From Seriola aureovittata (Eukaryota > Chordata > Actinopteri > Carangiformes > Carangidae): a stretch of DNA of 64,000 nucleotides. Positions 12,216 to 24,800 of this stretch are shown here, piece by piece. The notes under the pieces are model-generated. The model was not told the DNA's origin. It saw only the letters and a program-made list of their open reading frames with translations, and ran no database searches. Every line of letters begins with the position of its first letter. Within the stretch, counting starts at the first letter, position 1. Both the position numbers and the translations under genes were made by a program. The stretch is from positions 1,818,901 to 1,882,900 of the forward strand of contig NC_079364.1 in assembly GCF_021018895.1 (NCBI RefSeq). The letters run 5' to 3'.

Positions 12216-12808
12216 TATATCAAAATCATAAAGTTATTAAGGATAATTTCATTGGATCAAGAAAAAACATTATAACTGATTATTGTCCATTTGTGGTTTA
12301 CGGTTGAGGTCAGAGTTAAATGATTGACATTTCTGTGCGGTTACATAATATATACAAACAGTTCTAATTCAGACAGACTAATTTAAAGCAATGGTGAAGT
12401 ATTGTTAATCAGTTACTGAAATAGCTTTCATTTAATCCTTTTAATTGGTGCGTTTAAGCATCAGTGTGTGTGCAGACACCAGAGTACAGACGTGGAACTC
12501 GTCGATAACCTCTAAATCCCTCTGTAGTTTCATCTGAATGAAAAGATTTACACAGATTAAGGATGAAATTGTTTTCTAGAAATGGGTTCTCTTCACAGTT
12601 GACATGAGGATTACAGCCATCCTCACTTAATATTAAATCCTCTTATGACACCCATCTGTAAAAAAAAAAAAAAAAACATTCACTCCTGTTGGACGAGGGA
12701 ATTTTTTGAAAGTTTTTGTCCCTTGGGGCTTACTGTACAGACCTAACTGACTAAATGAAAGATGGCAGTGAAGCGTGGCACCCTCGACCCCCGTCTGTCT
12801 CCACTCAG

Positions 12809-13046
12809 GGATTTTAAGGAAAGTCTGTGGATCAGACACGGTCACAGTCTGTTTATCAGACCTGAAGAGATGCAGCGTGAGGCTGACCTACGTCCTTCCA
12901 CTCCAGTTGAGCCCGCAAACCCGGAAACAGACAGGAGAGACTCAGGAGAGTTCATGTCTGTGTGTTTGACGCCCCTCTTTCCTCCTGTAGGTGCAGACAA
13001 ACAAGGAGCCTCTCTCTCCTCTCGCCCCTTCTTCTTCTGTAATTGA
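12809..13046 (+). CDS. Candidate second exon continuing the frame from 11604, unidentified
   Basis: The acceptor tctgtctccactcag ends at 12808. Joined to the exon at 11604-11659 it completes an Arg codon and keeps the frame open through 78 more codons to TAA at 13044-13046, giving a hypothetical 97-residue product. Residues soon after the junction read DFKESLWIRHGHSLF and then a charged stretch. The later part (LSSRPFFFCN) looks less protein-like, and an internal donor could end the exon earlier. No domain recognised. The frame could be open by chance. Confidence 0.2.
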
Positions 13047-16000
13047 CCAAATGTGCCAGACACTGTCTGCTGCAGCTGAGAGATAGGCCTTTATTGTTTT
13101 CTTTTGAGGGATAAATCTGTCTCCTCCTCCTCCTCCTCCTCACTTAAACCACTTTAGAAAACTCTGATGTCTTCTTTATCCTCAGTAATAAAGTCAGGGA
13201 GGCCGAGGTGAGGGAGTCCACATCAGCCACAGAGAAACATCCTATAAAAAAAATGATCTATAAGAAGCATGTACTTTCAAAACTGCACACAAACAGGCAT
13301 TTATAGGAATATATGATTCTCTCTGAGGAGTGGATTCATCGGTTTGTCTACACAATGTCATAAAGAGTGAAAAATAGACATTATAATTTTCCTACTGTAG
13401 AGATTATGGCCTCTTTAATTTATAGATTGCTTTATTTGAATGTGGTAGTTTACTACACCACACATTTGCCTCCTCATATTCCTATACAACTTATTTACAT
13501 CCGGAACTTGTATCAGCCGCTCAGAATACAGCTGTTGTCAACATAATGAGGAGGAGTTTAAATCGAATTTCTCCTCCTTGTTTAAAAGCACCTCAATGGT
13601 GATAATAAGGGAAGGGTGAGAGCTGCTCTTTGTACTGGGTGTTATCCAGGGGATTTGGGGTTTCAGCTCTGTTCTAACTCATTCCAAAATACCATGATTA
13701 AACGTAGGGGATACGTTCAATATTTTATGTATTGAAAGCCAAAGTGAAAACCAAACGTCTGGATTTTGTTGCAGATGTAAGAAAACCTCATTTGTAAAAA
13801 GACAAATAACTACAAATCCACCTGGAACAAAACTTTAACTCTGCAGTAAGTTGTGATGTTTACTCCATTTGTCGAGATAAGGATGTTATTTATTTTATTA
13901 TTTAAAAAAAAGAAAAGAATAAAACAAATTAATATCGTGATTTATTCAGTATTTCTGTTTTTAGCTGCTTTTAATGAACACCATTTCCCATGAGCCCGCA
14001 GGCCTTTGCAGGTTAAACAGCTCATTTCGAGGAAGAATCATATAAATGTGGCTAATCTCCTCACAACTTATCATCAAAACAAGAATCCATTTTGTTATCT
14101 GGACCGTGTGCAGGCGATGCTCTATCTCTGCAGACAGTCCATGAGGACGTCTGCATAATGGTCCATGTGGAGCCTCAAGGACATGGGCAGATGATGACAG
14201 TTACCCTCATGGACGCTTTTGGACATACAAATGCATATGAATTCAGGAGATGTAGATGTGCTATGTTTATTATTTCATCTCACTTCCTGTTTGTGTTTAA
14301 CTCTCTGAATTAAAAACGAGACAAATCCTGAAGCAACAGGGACTAAAGTTGTGCATGTGTGTGTCAAATAAAGACATGACTAAACAAAATGAAGTGTCGC
14401 CTTTAAAGTGAGCTGATGTCATCGTCTTCCAGCTGACAGACCGCTCTGATCCTGCTTCACTGAGCCTGACTTCTAGATGACACACACCCTCGGGCGACCG
14501 AGGATGCACTTTTGGAGCTGTGTATCCTTTAGCAACCAGCTGGCTGCAGACGAAGAGGACAGCAGCTGTGTTCCCCTTGTAGTCGTCCTCACCCCGAGTC
14601 TGTTAGCATCTCTGCTCCGGATGAAGACCATAAAGATAAGAGATTTTATGATCCTGCAGCACAACCGGACTGTAATATTTCTTTCAGAGTGCTGTTGGAT
14701 CGTAGCGATGACCTTGCTGGGTTCTGAGATTTCTGGCTTTCAAAACTTTCTGTCCTGCTCCTTTTTGTTTTGGAACAAACCCTCCCCCCTCGGCGCTGTG
14801 GTGTTCAAATGCTCAACAAAGCTTCCAGTAAACACATTTCAGCTCCAGATGATTAAAACCCTCGTTTATTTAGCCAAATACCAAGTGCCAGTGTCGGCAC
14901 GTTGTCGGGCCAGGTGACTGGTTTGTTGTAGGCAGAGAGGAGTGACACCAGCTGGGAGCAGCACCAAAGAAGATGGTGAATATTTAATATAATTTTAAAT
15001 GTCCATCAAAGCACAGTAACTCTACCATGTGAGAATATATCTTGTTTACTCAATCTAATTAGGGATCATGTTGCCTTGATTACTTCCAACAAATGTGAGA
15101 TTAACCCATTTACAAGAACAAATAGGCTTCTTTATCTGCCGCAGAGAGTCTGTATGAAGCGGTGAAGAGGTGGTTGAACACACGAGTTAACTGGGAAACA
15201 AAATTACAATTAGTGTTGTTTGGACAGGAACAAGGCGGACTGCCTGGCTCATCACACGGCTTATCTGAGGTGTTGTTAAAGGCTCTGACAAATTAAGTCT
15301 CAGGAGGCACAACAACCATCAGTAATCATGGGATAATGAGGTGTGGAGGTGTGTAATAGGAAGGCGTGCTGTTATAACACACAGTGTGGGTCACAGAGTC
15401 AAAGTAAAGCTGCCAAATTTGATTTATTCTGATGACACAAATATCCCCGGAAAGATGTCCCTCTTTTCTTAGTAAAGAAATAAATAAATAACAATATATG
15501 TGTACTTTCCTTTTATTTATTGTTTATTTGATTGACATATTTTTATTCATTTTTTCTGTTTGATATTTCCAACTTGGTTTGTTCTCATTGTTGTAGATAA
15601 GTCACGTTTGTTTATCTTTATCCATTAAAAAAAACGAGCCCGCAGGTCGTCTGTGCAGCAGCTTATTATGACCCATAGTTATGTATTGTTGCTAGGCAAC
15701 ATCTCACAGTTGATTATAAATTGTTGAAATTAATGCAGTTTTAATGAGAAATAAAGTTTTTTATGAAGCTTTGCTTTGTTGATGGTTTTTATGGAGCGTG
15801 TCTGGTGTGAATTTTAACAGCAGCAGCAGCACAGTATAGAAATCACAACACAATGAAGTTTTTCCTGAATCTGTAATTAATCAAAGACTTTCTATGTTGC
15901 TTTAATCAACAACAAACATGATAGAAATGTTTAAATGTGTCCGTCCTTCAACAGTGACAATACAGGATCTAGAGACAGATACTAGAGTTTGTGCTTTTCT

Positions 16001-16149
16001 AATTTGTCTTATGTATTTATCAATTTTAATAATGAAAACACTGATTCACCAAAGTGACTGTTAGATTCATCATGAGGCAGATGGTCAATATGAAGAAACA
16101 CACAATTTAATCACAAGTTTATTTATTAAACACCTTTTCAATGACAACA
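13047..16149. other. Non-coding stretch with one high-complexity block
   Basis: Contains a short (CTC)n at 13121-13141. A 146-codon open frame at 14477-14917 has no recognisable domain and no splice context. A unique block at 14760-15400 has several homeodomain-like cores and is proposed under findings as a possible conserved element. Nothing else supportable. Confidence 0.45.
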
Positions 16150-17010
16150 ATGAAGTTCTGAATAAAACTAAAGTACATGAGCTGTACTACACTGACACCT
16201 GCACACAAGCACACTGCACAATAAGTTCCTTAACAAATCAGACACAGCAAGTTCCCAAACAAGTATTTTAATTTTATCCAAGCCAAATATTAATCATCAC
16301 ATCCACGTTGTTTTCTGATGCATTCGATAAGACGACAACTTAAATGTAATAAACAGAATATCATTTTAACTCATCTTAAAAAAGGTTAGACTATCATCTG
16401 TGTGGAAATGCAACTACACAAAATACAAACTGCTTTTAAAAGAAATTAACAATCATTTTAACTCATCTTGTAGTTTAATTCAACCTTTTTAAACCTGTGA
16501 AATGAATCTGAGAAATTCAAGTTTGTGCACAGTCTTAAAAAAAAAAAAAAAAAAGATGTTTGGCGACAAGATTTGTATTTGTTCAAGAAGAATATGAATC
16601 AAGACAAATGCTCAGTGGTGAGGTTAAACAAAGACAGGGAAAGAAGAAATGCTTTTGTGGATGTCTGTGCAGACACAGCAGAAAACTGTAAAACTCCGTG
16701 TGCGACACCAACAACTGCAAATTTTGACCCTTGTAACGTCAGACTGTGGAAACAGAGTTTTACAGTTTCCTTCTCTGCATCAGGACACAGATGTTGACAA
16801 AACCATTTCTTCCTTTTACATGTGTTTGTTTAACTTCACCACTGATCATTTGTTCATAATTTACATTCAGACTTGAACAAATACAAATCTCTTCTACACA
16901 TGCAGAAACTTGAATTTATCATGCAGATTTATTTTACAGGTTAACAAATGTTGATTTACAACTACAAACATTGGAATTGTTAAGGTCACTTTACAAGCTC
17001 AGTCATTTTG
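16150..17010. repeat. Composite repeat E with internal inverted arms, copy 1
   Basis: The part at 16440-16530 (tgtagtttaattcaac, then cctgtgaaatgaatctg) is a direct counterpart of 27885-27945. The part at 16890-17010 is the same sequence inverted (ctgcaaaat-type mirror of 'ctcaaattagggtcaaaatg'). The portion at 16215-16300 (cagcaagttcccaaacaagt) matches 28650-28720. Blocks are therefore shared with 27830-28720 but in different order and orientation. Likely a decayed MITE family or an old rearranged array. Confidence 0.6.
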
Positions 17011-17028
17011 ACCCTAATTTGAGCGTAT

Positions 17029-17051
17029 GTATATATATATATATATATATA
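17029..17051. repeat. (TA)n microsatellite
   Basis: About 23 bp of alternating T and A, directly beside the last exon of the - strand candidate transcript. Confidence 0.9.
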
Positions 17052-17076
17052 GGGTGGATTAAAGCGCATGACTTAC

Positions 17077-18792
17077 CATTTCTTGCTGGGCAAGGTGTGG
17101 TTCTGGCCCGAGGTGGATTCATCCCTGTGAAAACACCAAAGGAAACATAAGGACATGTCAAGCAGCTGCTCTTTTGACTATGAAATGTTTCTGAAGCATT
17201 CTAAGGACTTCAGAAGATAAAAGATGAATCAATCATCCATTTAAACCTGATTTAGCATATACTAATAAAAACAAGACTTGATGAATAAATTATACATGTG
17301 AAGGATTTGTTGCAGAAATTCATATACATAAACAGTGGTGAGGCAACACAAAGACACTGAAAGAGGAAGAGCTTCTATCAATGTCTGTGTCACATACAAA
17401 GCACAAAACTGTAACACCTGGTGCTCAGAATTCCTGCAAGTGTGTGACACTGAGGTTACAAGTAGAATTTAAATTCAGGTGTGGAAGGGGCAGGACACAT
17501 GGGTGGGAGGCTATAGCAGCATGAGGACGGGATGATGACATCACAAAGGCAGACTCTGAAAATAAGGTTTATTGCCAGGTAAGTTTTCACTTACAAGATA
17601 TTTGGCTTGGTGTAGCATCCAATTAATGTATTCATAGGAAATAAAATATATAAATACTTCAACATTCAAATATACATATATAAAAATATATATATATACT
17701 ACACAACTATGTAGAAAAGGGTTTTAGAATGACAAAACTCCTGCTGGGCAAGATGTGCAAAAGGTATTGATTAGGGGATGTGCAAAAGATCACAGTATAG
17801 ACAATATCTGTCATGTGCAGGGATCATACCTCAAGGTGTTGATGTAATGCGGTTGATGATTGATGAGGCCAGATGCAGAAGAAAAGGCAGGTGCTGGTCC
17901 ATCACTGGTGATTAGACTGGACTTCTGGACCTGATACAGACAAACATGTGATAGGACAATTAGTTTAGATCATACAAGTTCTTTATATTCAAACATGTTA
18001 GATCTGTTGTGTGTGTATATTAAATTGTGAGGATAGATATGAATAAGCAAAAATACATACAGTATGAATATTATGAAATGTAAATGCAAGGAAAAGAAAG
18101 GTAAACAACTACGTGTGATAAGAAATCAATGTACACAGACTATATAAACAACAAATATGGATATACTGTAAAATACATAACCAATATAGGCAGTGGTATA
18201 TTCATTATTAAGAATCAGCAGTATGAACATGTTTACACTGTGGGTCTGATTTAATCAGTGGTAAAGACAAGTCTTATGTTTAAAAGTGAATGACAGCATG
18301 TTACTCACCTGGACCCTCCTCACTGTGTCTGGACTCTCTGCCGTTGGTGAGACAGGTGGAGGCGGTATTGCACCTGTACTGGCTCAGGTCCTGATAAAGA
18401 CAGAGGGATGCTGAAATCTCCTGAGAAATGTAAAGACCTAGTTCACTGTCAATCATGGCTGATCTAACAGTAATGTAAAGTGGTTACAACATGGTGAACC
18501 GATCGACGTGTATTCACTCGGTCTACTGGCTCCATACAATCTCACGTTACAGTCATCAGTTACAAAATGAGCCTAAAGTTACTGACGTCACTAGCTGCAC
18601 AACAGCCGAGAGCAACAGACACAATCATAGTAACCGCTAAAACGTCTGTAGACAACGTCAATATCACCACCTGAAATGTTTGTCGGTACGGTTTGTCAGT
18701 CGTTTCACTGATTATACCTTTAGCTAAAGAGCTAACATTGACGCTACTCACCAGGCTAACAGGAAAGTTGTGAGCTCGACTTCAAACCGCAT
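17077..18792 (-). other. Candidate four-exon spliced transcript, - strand, coding status unresolved
   Basis: On the - strand, four segments in order have canonical splice sites: exon 1 ends at 18752 (CCTG|gtgagt); exon 2 is 18390-18309 (acceptor ctctgtctttatcag, donor CCAG|gtgagt); exon 3 is 17930-17830 (tgtctgtatcag, donor TTGAG|gtatga); exon 4 is 17124-17077 (ggtgttttcacag, donor AAATG|gtaagt). Exon 3 has only one open frame (VQKSSLITSDGPAPAF...), which exon 4 continues without a stop (MNPPRARTTPCPARNG). Upstream, the same frame in exon 2 is open except for one TGA near its 5' end, which would be avoided by a downstream acceptor at an internal CAG. An ATG lies in exon 1 at 18792. I do not recognise the predicted peptide. 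A lncRNA, or a 5' UTR leading to a gene further left, fits as well. Confidence 0.4.
17250..17470. repeat. Diverged unit related to repeat E
   Basis: Contains 'gaggcaacacaaagacactgaaag' and 'caatgtctgtgt', matching units at 16620-16670 and 28275-28330. Too diverged to set exact ends. Confidence 0.4.
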
Positions 18793-18880
18793 CTCTCTCC
18801 TCTCAGGAGCTTCTCCAGCGGTGGAAAGCCACATCCAGATTTAATCGTGTTGCTTCTTTAAGTAAATATTGTAATTAGAT
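18793..18880 (-). promoter_or_regulatory. Putative upstream region of the - strand spliced transcript
   Basis: Immediately upstream (on the - strand) of the exon 1 ATG. Moderately GC-rich relative to the flanks but with few CpGs and no TATA box that I can see. Assigned only from its position. Confidence 0.2.
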
Positions 18881-19164
18881 TCTGCTTCTACAGGTTTTAA
18901 CATTACTTTACACAATGTTAACACAAATACTGCAAGTTGAAGTCTCAGATGATTTTAATCTGTTTTACACAGTATTTTTTACTTTGTCTTCCAAAACAAA
19001 AGGTTTACTTTACAATATTAAGCTTGTGTTAATATTTAATTGATTGACACTTAATTTCATTATTAGGAAAAAGTTTCTCTGCAGAAACTTTAGTGGCATC
19101 ACTTTACTGATGGTGTTTGGTCATAATGATTTAGGAAAAATCTGTAAAATAACTGTTTTTCTCT

Positions 19165-19720
19165 GTAGGACTACGAGTGGCATCCCAGCTCCTAACTCCC
19201 AGCTAATCCAGAAATGGACAAAGAGGACGAGCTCACCCACCTGTCACTCAAAGAGGCCATGCCGTCAATTCTCCATAACTGTAGTCCTTAATAAAATGTA
19301 AACAGGTGAGTTATTAACCCACTTTGACCTTCCTACTTTCTGCAGTTGTCTGGACACCTTCTCATGCCGCAGTGGCATTGGGATATTGTGCACTGAACAT
19401 AATCCTAGCGATACTGCACTGATACTGGCTATTTCCTGGGTGGGAAGGAAGAGGAACAAGAAGTTTTCCTTCCTCTGTGCAAATATTTTCCATTTTTAAA
19501 AAGCGCTGTGTCGGGTGGCAGAGCACAGAGTTTGCATCATGTTGCTGACGATCAAGTCACTTCCGTACAGGCCGCAGACTCTTGCCTTTGTTGTCCTCCC
19601 AGCTGGCGCATTGTACCGTCTCCTGTCTATTTGAAGCTGAGAGAAGAGAGTTTTGGTTCTCACATCAACTTAATGAATCTGATGCCGTTGTAGTTTCACT
19701 TTCAGAAGATAAAAACAGAC
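19165..19720 (+). repeat. Dispersed teleost repeat
   Basis: Includes 'gtggcatcccagctcctaac', 'cacctgtcactcaaagaggc' and 'cataactgtagtccttaata', which match my recollection of an abundant fish repeat. The small frame starting at the ATG at 19214 (MDKEDELTHLSLKEA...) therefore should not be taken as a gene. Ends uncertain. Confidence 0.5.
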
Positions 19721-20253
19721 AGACTTTGTTGTCAGCACTGTGACGTGTCTCTGCCTGTTTGTTTGGTTCTGGGGTTGATTTCACTGGTTTGCATCAGAGA
19801 TCTGCTTCAGAAAAGTTCCTGTTTTATCTTTATTTATGTCTTTGTCTCTGGAGTTATACACACTCACGTCCATGTGATGTGTGTGTTCTGCACTCACAGA
19901 CATCAAACAGTCAATACAATATCATGTGGTTAATGTGACACATGAAGGAAAGATTGTTTTTTTATTATGAGGTTCTTAAATTAGTTAATAGGTGTTGAGG
20001 GTTCTCAGCGGGAGTCATGAGAACAGCTGATCCGTCTGAGTTCTGTCCCAGTGGATTCAGATCTTTACCATTAAAGCACTGTAAAACTGCTCAGTTACAA
20101 GGAAACGTCTTACATTCAAAATCAGGTTAAATAGGAAGAAAAATCATTCTGATGAATGAAGAACGTACTCATGGGTCAGACCACACCTGTCCTCCAACTT
20201 GGCCTTCATTTCGATCTCATCTACACACCTGTAAAGTTTCATGACTGTAACTG
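19721..20253. other. Non-coding, nothing recognised
   Basis: Unique sequence without splice-flanked open frames or repeats that I recognise. Confidence 0.5.
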
Positions 20254-20263
20254 GCATCTATCC

Positions 20264-20337
<74 letters not shown>

Positions 20338-20382
20338 ATATCTATCTATCTATATATCTATCTATCTATCTATCTATCTATC
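20254..20382. repeat. (TCTA)n tetranucleotide microsatellite
   Basis: About 128 bp of TCTA/TATC units with two TATA interruptions (near 20337 and 20352). Likely highly polymorphic. Confidence 0.97.
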
Positions 20383-21095
20383 ATAAAGTGGAGGGAGGGA
20401 TTGGAACTGGGGTTGTAACAGAGAACCTCCGGTGAAAACTAATGTGGGCCACGGGAGTAAAGTGTAGGGTGGCCCTTACAACATAGGGGGCAGTAATGAG
20501 GCCATAATGGTTTGGTGCACCACGATGACGTGAAGAAGACGCCGCACTTGAAACCGTACTTGAACTAGGGACACAAAGGTGAGATTTACTGTTTTAATGG
20601 TTTTCAAACAGTATTTTTCAGGCAGAAGGATGAAGACTAACTAGCTGGTTTGGTAAATGTTCATCTGGTTAATTGTTCCATCTCACAGCTGCTTCTCTTA
20701 ACTTTCCTCCAGGACTGCGGATGAAACATTTCTGAGCTGAACCCTGATCACTAAACTTCCTCTGCCTCCATCAGACCATCCTTTACAGGAGCAGAAAGGG
20801 ATGTTTAGAGGATGATTTAGGCGTTTTCAGTTTTACACTGTCTGATTATAGCCCAGCGTTAGTTCAGTTACATCCTGTTCCAATGAATTCTCCTTCAAGT
20901 CTCTCTGTAAATGACGCCTGGTTTCCTTTCAGGCAGGAGGAGAAATGGTTGGAAAAAGGAAAAATAAAAAAAAGGTTGTAATTTTTTAGATTACTGCATA
21001 AATCCTGACCAGAAGAAAAAACACACACACATCTGACTGTGCTGCATGTACGTGGAGCTCTGAGGTTCCTGCCAGAGAGACAACCTACAATCAGT

Positions 21096-21096
<1 letters not shown>

Positions 21097-21180
<84 letters not shown>
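21097..21180. repeat. (CA)n microsatellite, uninterrupted
   Basis: 84 bp of pure CA. Confidence 0.98.
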
Positions 21181-21183
<3 letters not shown>

Positions 21184-21481
21184 AAATGGTCTGCTGCCAT
21201 TCATAAGTCACAGTGTAATTCTGGCCTCCTGGCTGGCTGCTTTAGATGAATGTTTCTACCCAGAGAGAAAACAAGATTCTCAAACTGTGTTAATATGATC
21301 CAGCTGGGTGAAAGTGAAATTTCTTTTTTTCAATCCTGTTTCATCACACTGTGAAGAGAAATGTTGCTGCTGCTGGACAGATAGTTTGTGAGGAATGGGA
21401 GCAATTTGAAAAGAAGTTCGTTAGTGACACTTGTGGCCCCGTGAATAAATAGATGGAGAAAGAAACGGTGACATCAAAGGA

Positions 21482-21600
21482 TGCAACTGATCATTACTTT
21501 CATTATTGATTAATCTGATCTGTTCAATGTTCAAAAATGGCAAAAAATACCCATCAAATATTTTGTTTTATAGTGTTTTTTTTTTTTTTTTTTACGTTGT
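21482..21600. repeat. Family D repeat fragment
   Basis: Contains 'gatgcaactgatcattactttcattattgattaatctg'-type sequence in pieces, followed by a T run (21578-21594). Short and diverged relative to the copy at 11905-12215. Confidence 0.4.
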
Positions 21601-21748
21601 GATGTTTAGTGACTTTTATGTTAATTAACAAAGAGGAAATATATAAATTTGCTCTGTTAGACTCGGTTTGCCAGCTGTCAATAAACTGTCTCCTCTGCTG
21701 CAATGGTGTCTTCTTAAGCATTAAACAATTTTACTCTCAGGCTTTTGG

Positions 21749-21752
<4 letters not shown>

Positions 21753-21844
<92 letters not shown>
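21753..21844. repeat. (GT)n microsatellite, uninterrupted
   Basis: 92 bp of pure GT. It lies 570 bp from the CA tract at 21097-21180 and on the opposite phase strand, so the two tracts could pair. Confidence 0.98.
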
Positions 21845-21846
<2 letters not shown>

Positions 21847-24800
21847 TTTTAGTTTGGGGAAATTGCACTTTTGACTCCACTACATTGATCTGACGCTTTT
21901 TAGTTTAAGATTTACCAAAGTAAACACATGATATTATAAAATGCAGATTTGTTTCTCCGCTCAACCTCAGATAGTTTCATTTCATTAACTCCTCTGAGTC
22001 CAAAGAGATTAAATTATCTGGTATTTCACAAAATCAAGGATTAGATAAAAGTCTAAAATAATAAAAACATTTATGTAACAGGATCTTGTTTTTTTTCTTT
22101 TTCCTCTCCCATTAATCATCACAAACCCTCAGAAGGGACAATTTTTCTGCAGAAAGACGACTTTTATTATTCATACTGTGCTGATAATACTTCTGTACAG
22201 ACGCTACTAGCTGCTAAAACAAAATTAACTCTGTGATTTGGTTGAAACTCTGATTAGACTCTTATGTGACCATGTTCGGATGAGCTGGTTTTTATACAAT
22301 AAGTTTCACCTTTACAAGAGAAGAGTAAAAAGGCTGAAACTGGAAAATCATGTTTATTCATTTATATATTTATCATTTATATTTATTTTAAATGATTTAT
22401 TTATAGGACAAAATCCAGATAATCCAACTTTAGAACTGATGCAGATGTGTATAATCCAGGGAATTTAGAAAAATTAGCTCCTGTATTAAATCCCCTGTGG
22501 TTGCCAAGTAACACTAGGTTACTACTGTAGTGTCATGCTGACATTTTCAGCTCATGTCAGAGCAGACAAACCCTATTTAATCCATTCATTATAACTTCCT
22601 TGTTTTTTTGGAAGACGGTGCTAAATAACCATTGTTGTTTTAAACCTCTGAAATCAAATAAACACAACAAAAATATTAAGAGAGAAGAAGAAGAATTACT
22701 GCTTCACGTCCAGTCTGTTGTTATAGTAGACTCATGTACAACTCAGACCAAAGGAATGATTCCCCCTGCGGTTAAAGTATTTACAGACCTCGATGCGTTG
22801 CCCTCACTCGATGCGGATCGATGAGTAAAATGGCTGACTGGGCAGAAACCCAGTCCTCCAGAACTCTCAGTCAAACCCTCTGATCAAACAATTAGTGGGA
22901 ACATTTAACTGCGACCACGCGGCCGTCTTCCTGCATCGATCCGCATTGATCTCACTAATGTGGTCTCTGTAATGTTGGTGATGGCAGAACCAGTTCCAAG
23001 GTCTCTGCGCTCATTATGGATGCTATTCATTGATTGTGGTAAACAACAGACTGAAGGCAGATAATTGAGCAACGAGCCAGGTGACACTTTTCTCCTCTGT
23101 GGAGGAATTAGATGTGAAACCGCCTCAAGACGTTAGAGAACAGCTGATCCACACGGACCCAGTTGTGTTGTTGCTAATGATGAAAAACCCCTCAACTAAA
23201 GGAATCATTTTCTGACTAAGATCAAACTATTTAATCAATCAGTAATTTGATTTGATCAGTAATTGTCAAACACTGTCAGACTGGCCTCCCTCTCTGTGTG
23301 CCTGTTATTCAGGGTGTGCATCGCATGAGACGGAACTGTATGCCTGTCCTGGAACTGGGCTCAGTGACCAATCACAACCAAGTTTCAAGTCTCATTCACA
23401 CCTGACTCACTAGAGCTCCAAATGTGGATTAATCCACCTCTGAAAATAGTCCCCCACAAATGGAGTATTTCCTGCTGCAAAAACCACAGTGATCAGCTGT
23501 TGTATGAAATTGCTGAGTCTTTTTTTAAATAATAAAAGTACTTTGTTTGTCTGAGGTGTTTTCTGAGATTTTGGTAGGAGCCAATGAGCTTGGAGTTGAG
23601 AGCCAGACTGTGACCCAGCTCAGGTTGAGGACTCAGTAGCACGACTCAGAGACACCAGTGATCAAAGTTCAAAACTCCAGCTCTGCAAATCAAGCAAAGA
23701 ATGAGGAAATGGGCCAGTGTAAATACTGAGAGCTGATTAGGTAATTGGGAACCAGTGAGCAGGTGGGTGGGGAAAAGTCAGGTGGCTGAAAGGCAGGAAA
23801 GCCAGGGTTACTGCAGGGCAGGAGGGTGTGGCAATGGGTAAAGTGACATCTGCCCTCACATACAGGTTAAAACAAAACATTGACTTACCTGTCAACCGGG
23901 CTGCTTACTGTATCAAGCCACATGTTCATCATTTAGGAAAAACATAAAAGTTGCCCAAGAAAAAAAATCATCCTGAGCCTGCATCATATTGTTCTCTGTC
24001 TCCATCATTCTGAAACCACGACACAACAGATTGTGACAAAGACTAGTTTTCACTACTGTCACATAAAAAGAGGCAAAGATTCACTGATGTGACTATTTTG
24101 AATTTACATGACACAGGCGGGGAATGAATTTGGCACAAACAGCATCACTAATCTTGACACCTATTGTTGTGACACTATGCTGGAGAAGAGTTCACAGATT
24201 TAATGTTTAGAGGACAAATCTATATTTAAATCCAGACCATAATAATATGTGCTGCTCTAACTGAGCAGAGCTGGATCCACAACAAGGCCAAGTAAATGTC
24301 TTGAGTATTCTGAAGTGAATATGAGGCTCCATCTCTCAGCTCCACTCATCTGTCCCTGGAAAGTCAAGTCCAGTGTAATCCTAGAACACATACATGTGTG
24401 AAAAATTGCATTGCTATCATAGAATTACATTTTCATTTTCAAATTTACACAATCATCTTAATAAAGTTCCCAATAGGCTTCTATAATGACTTTAATATTT
24501 ATCATTTTAGCCTGTTATTTTTATATCCAATTCAGAATCTGGATGAGGCCTGTTAGGCGGCGCACTACACAGCTAATGTAGATTATGGGGTTAGGGAGGT
24601 AATTTAGTGGCTCAAAGTAATTTCAGCTTTATAACTTCAGTAGCTTGACTGATGAAAACAAGCCTTTGACTTTTTTGAATGACATTTGCAAGTCTATACA
24701 TCCAGAGTCTGTTTTCCTGCTTTATTAGTTCATGATTTGCATTCAATAGCTCTTAATGTGGGGGGTTCAATTAAAAAGAGTAATGCAATTCCTGCATTCC

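Noticed and set aside
14477..14917. 146-codon open frame, + strand
   Set aside because: Long for this window but without domain, codon bias or splice context; likely chance in moderately GC-rich sequence.
19214..19291. Small frame MDKEDELTHLSLKEA... after an acceptor-like ctctgtag, with AATAAA following
   Set aside because: The surrounding sequence matches my recollection of an abundant teleost repeat (cacctgtcactcaaag...ggcca), and a stop lies seven codons upstream in frame.
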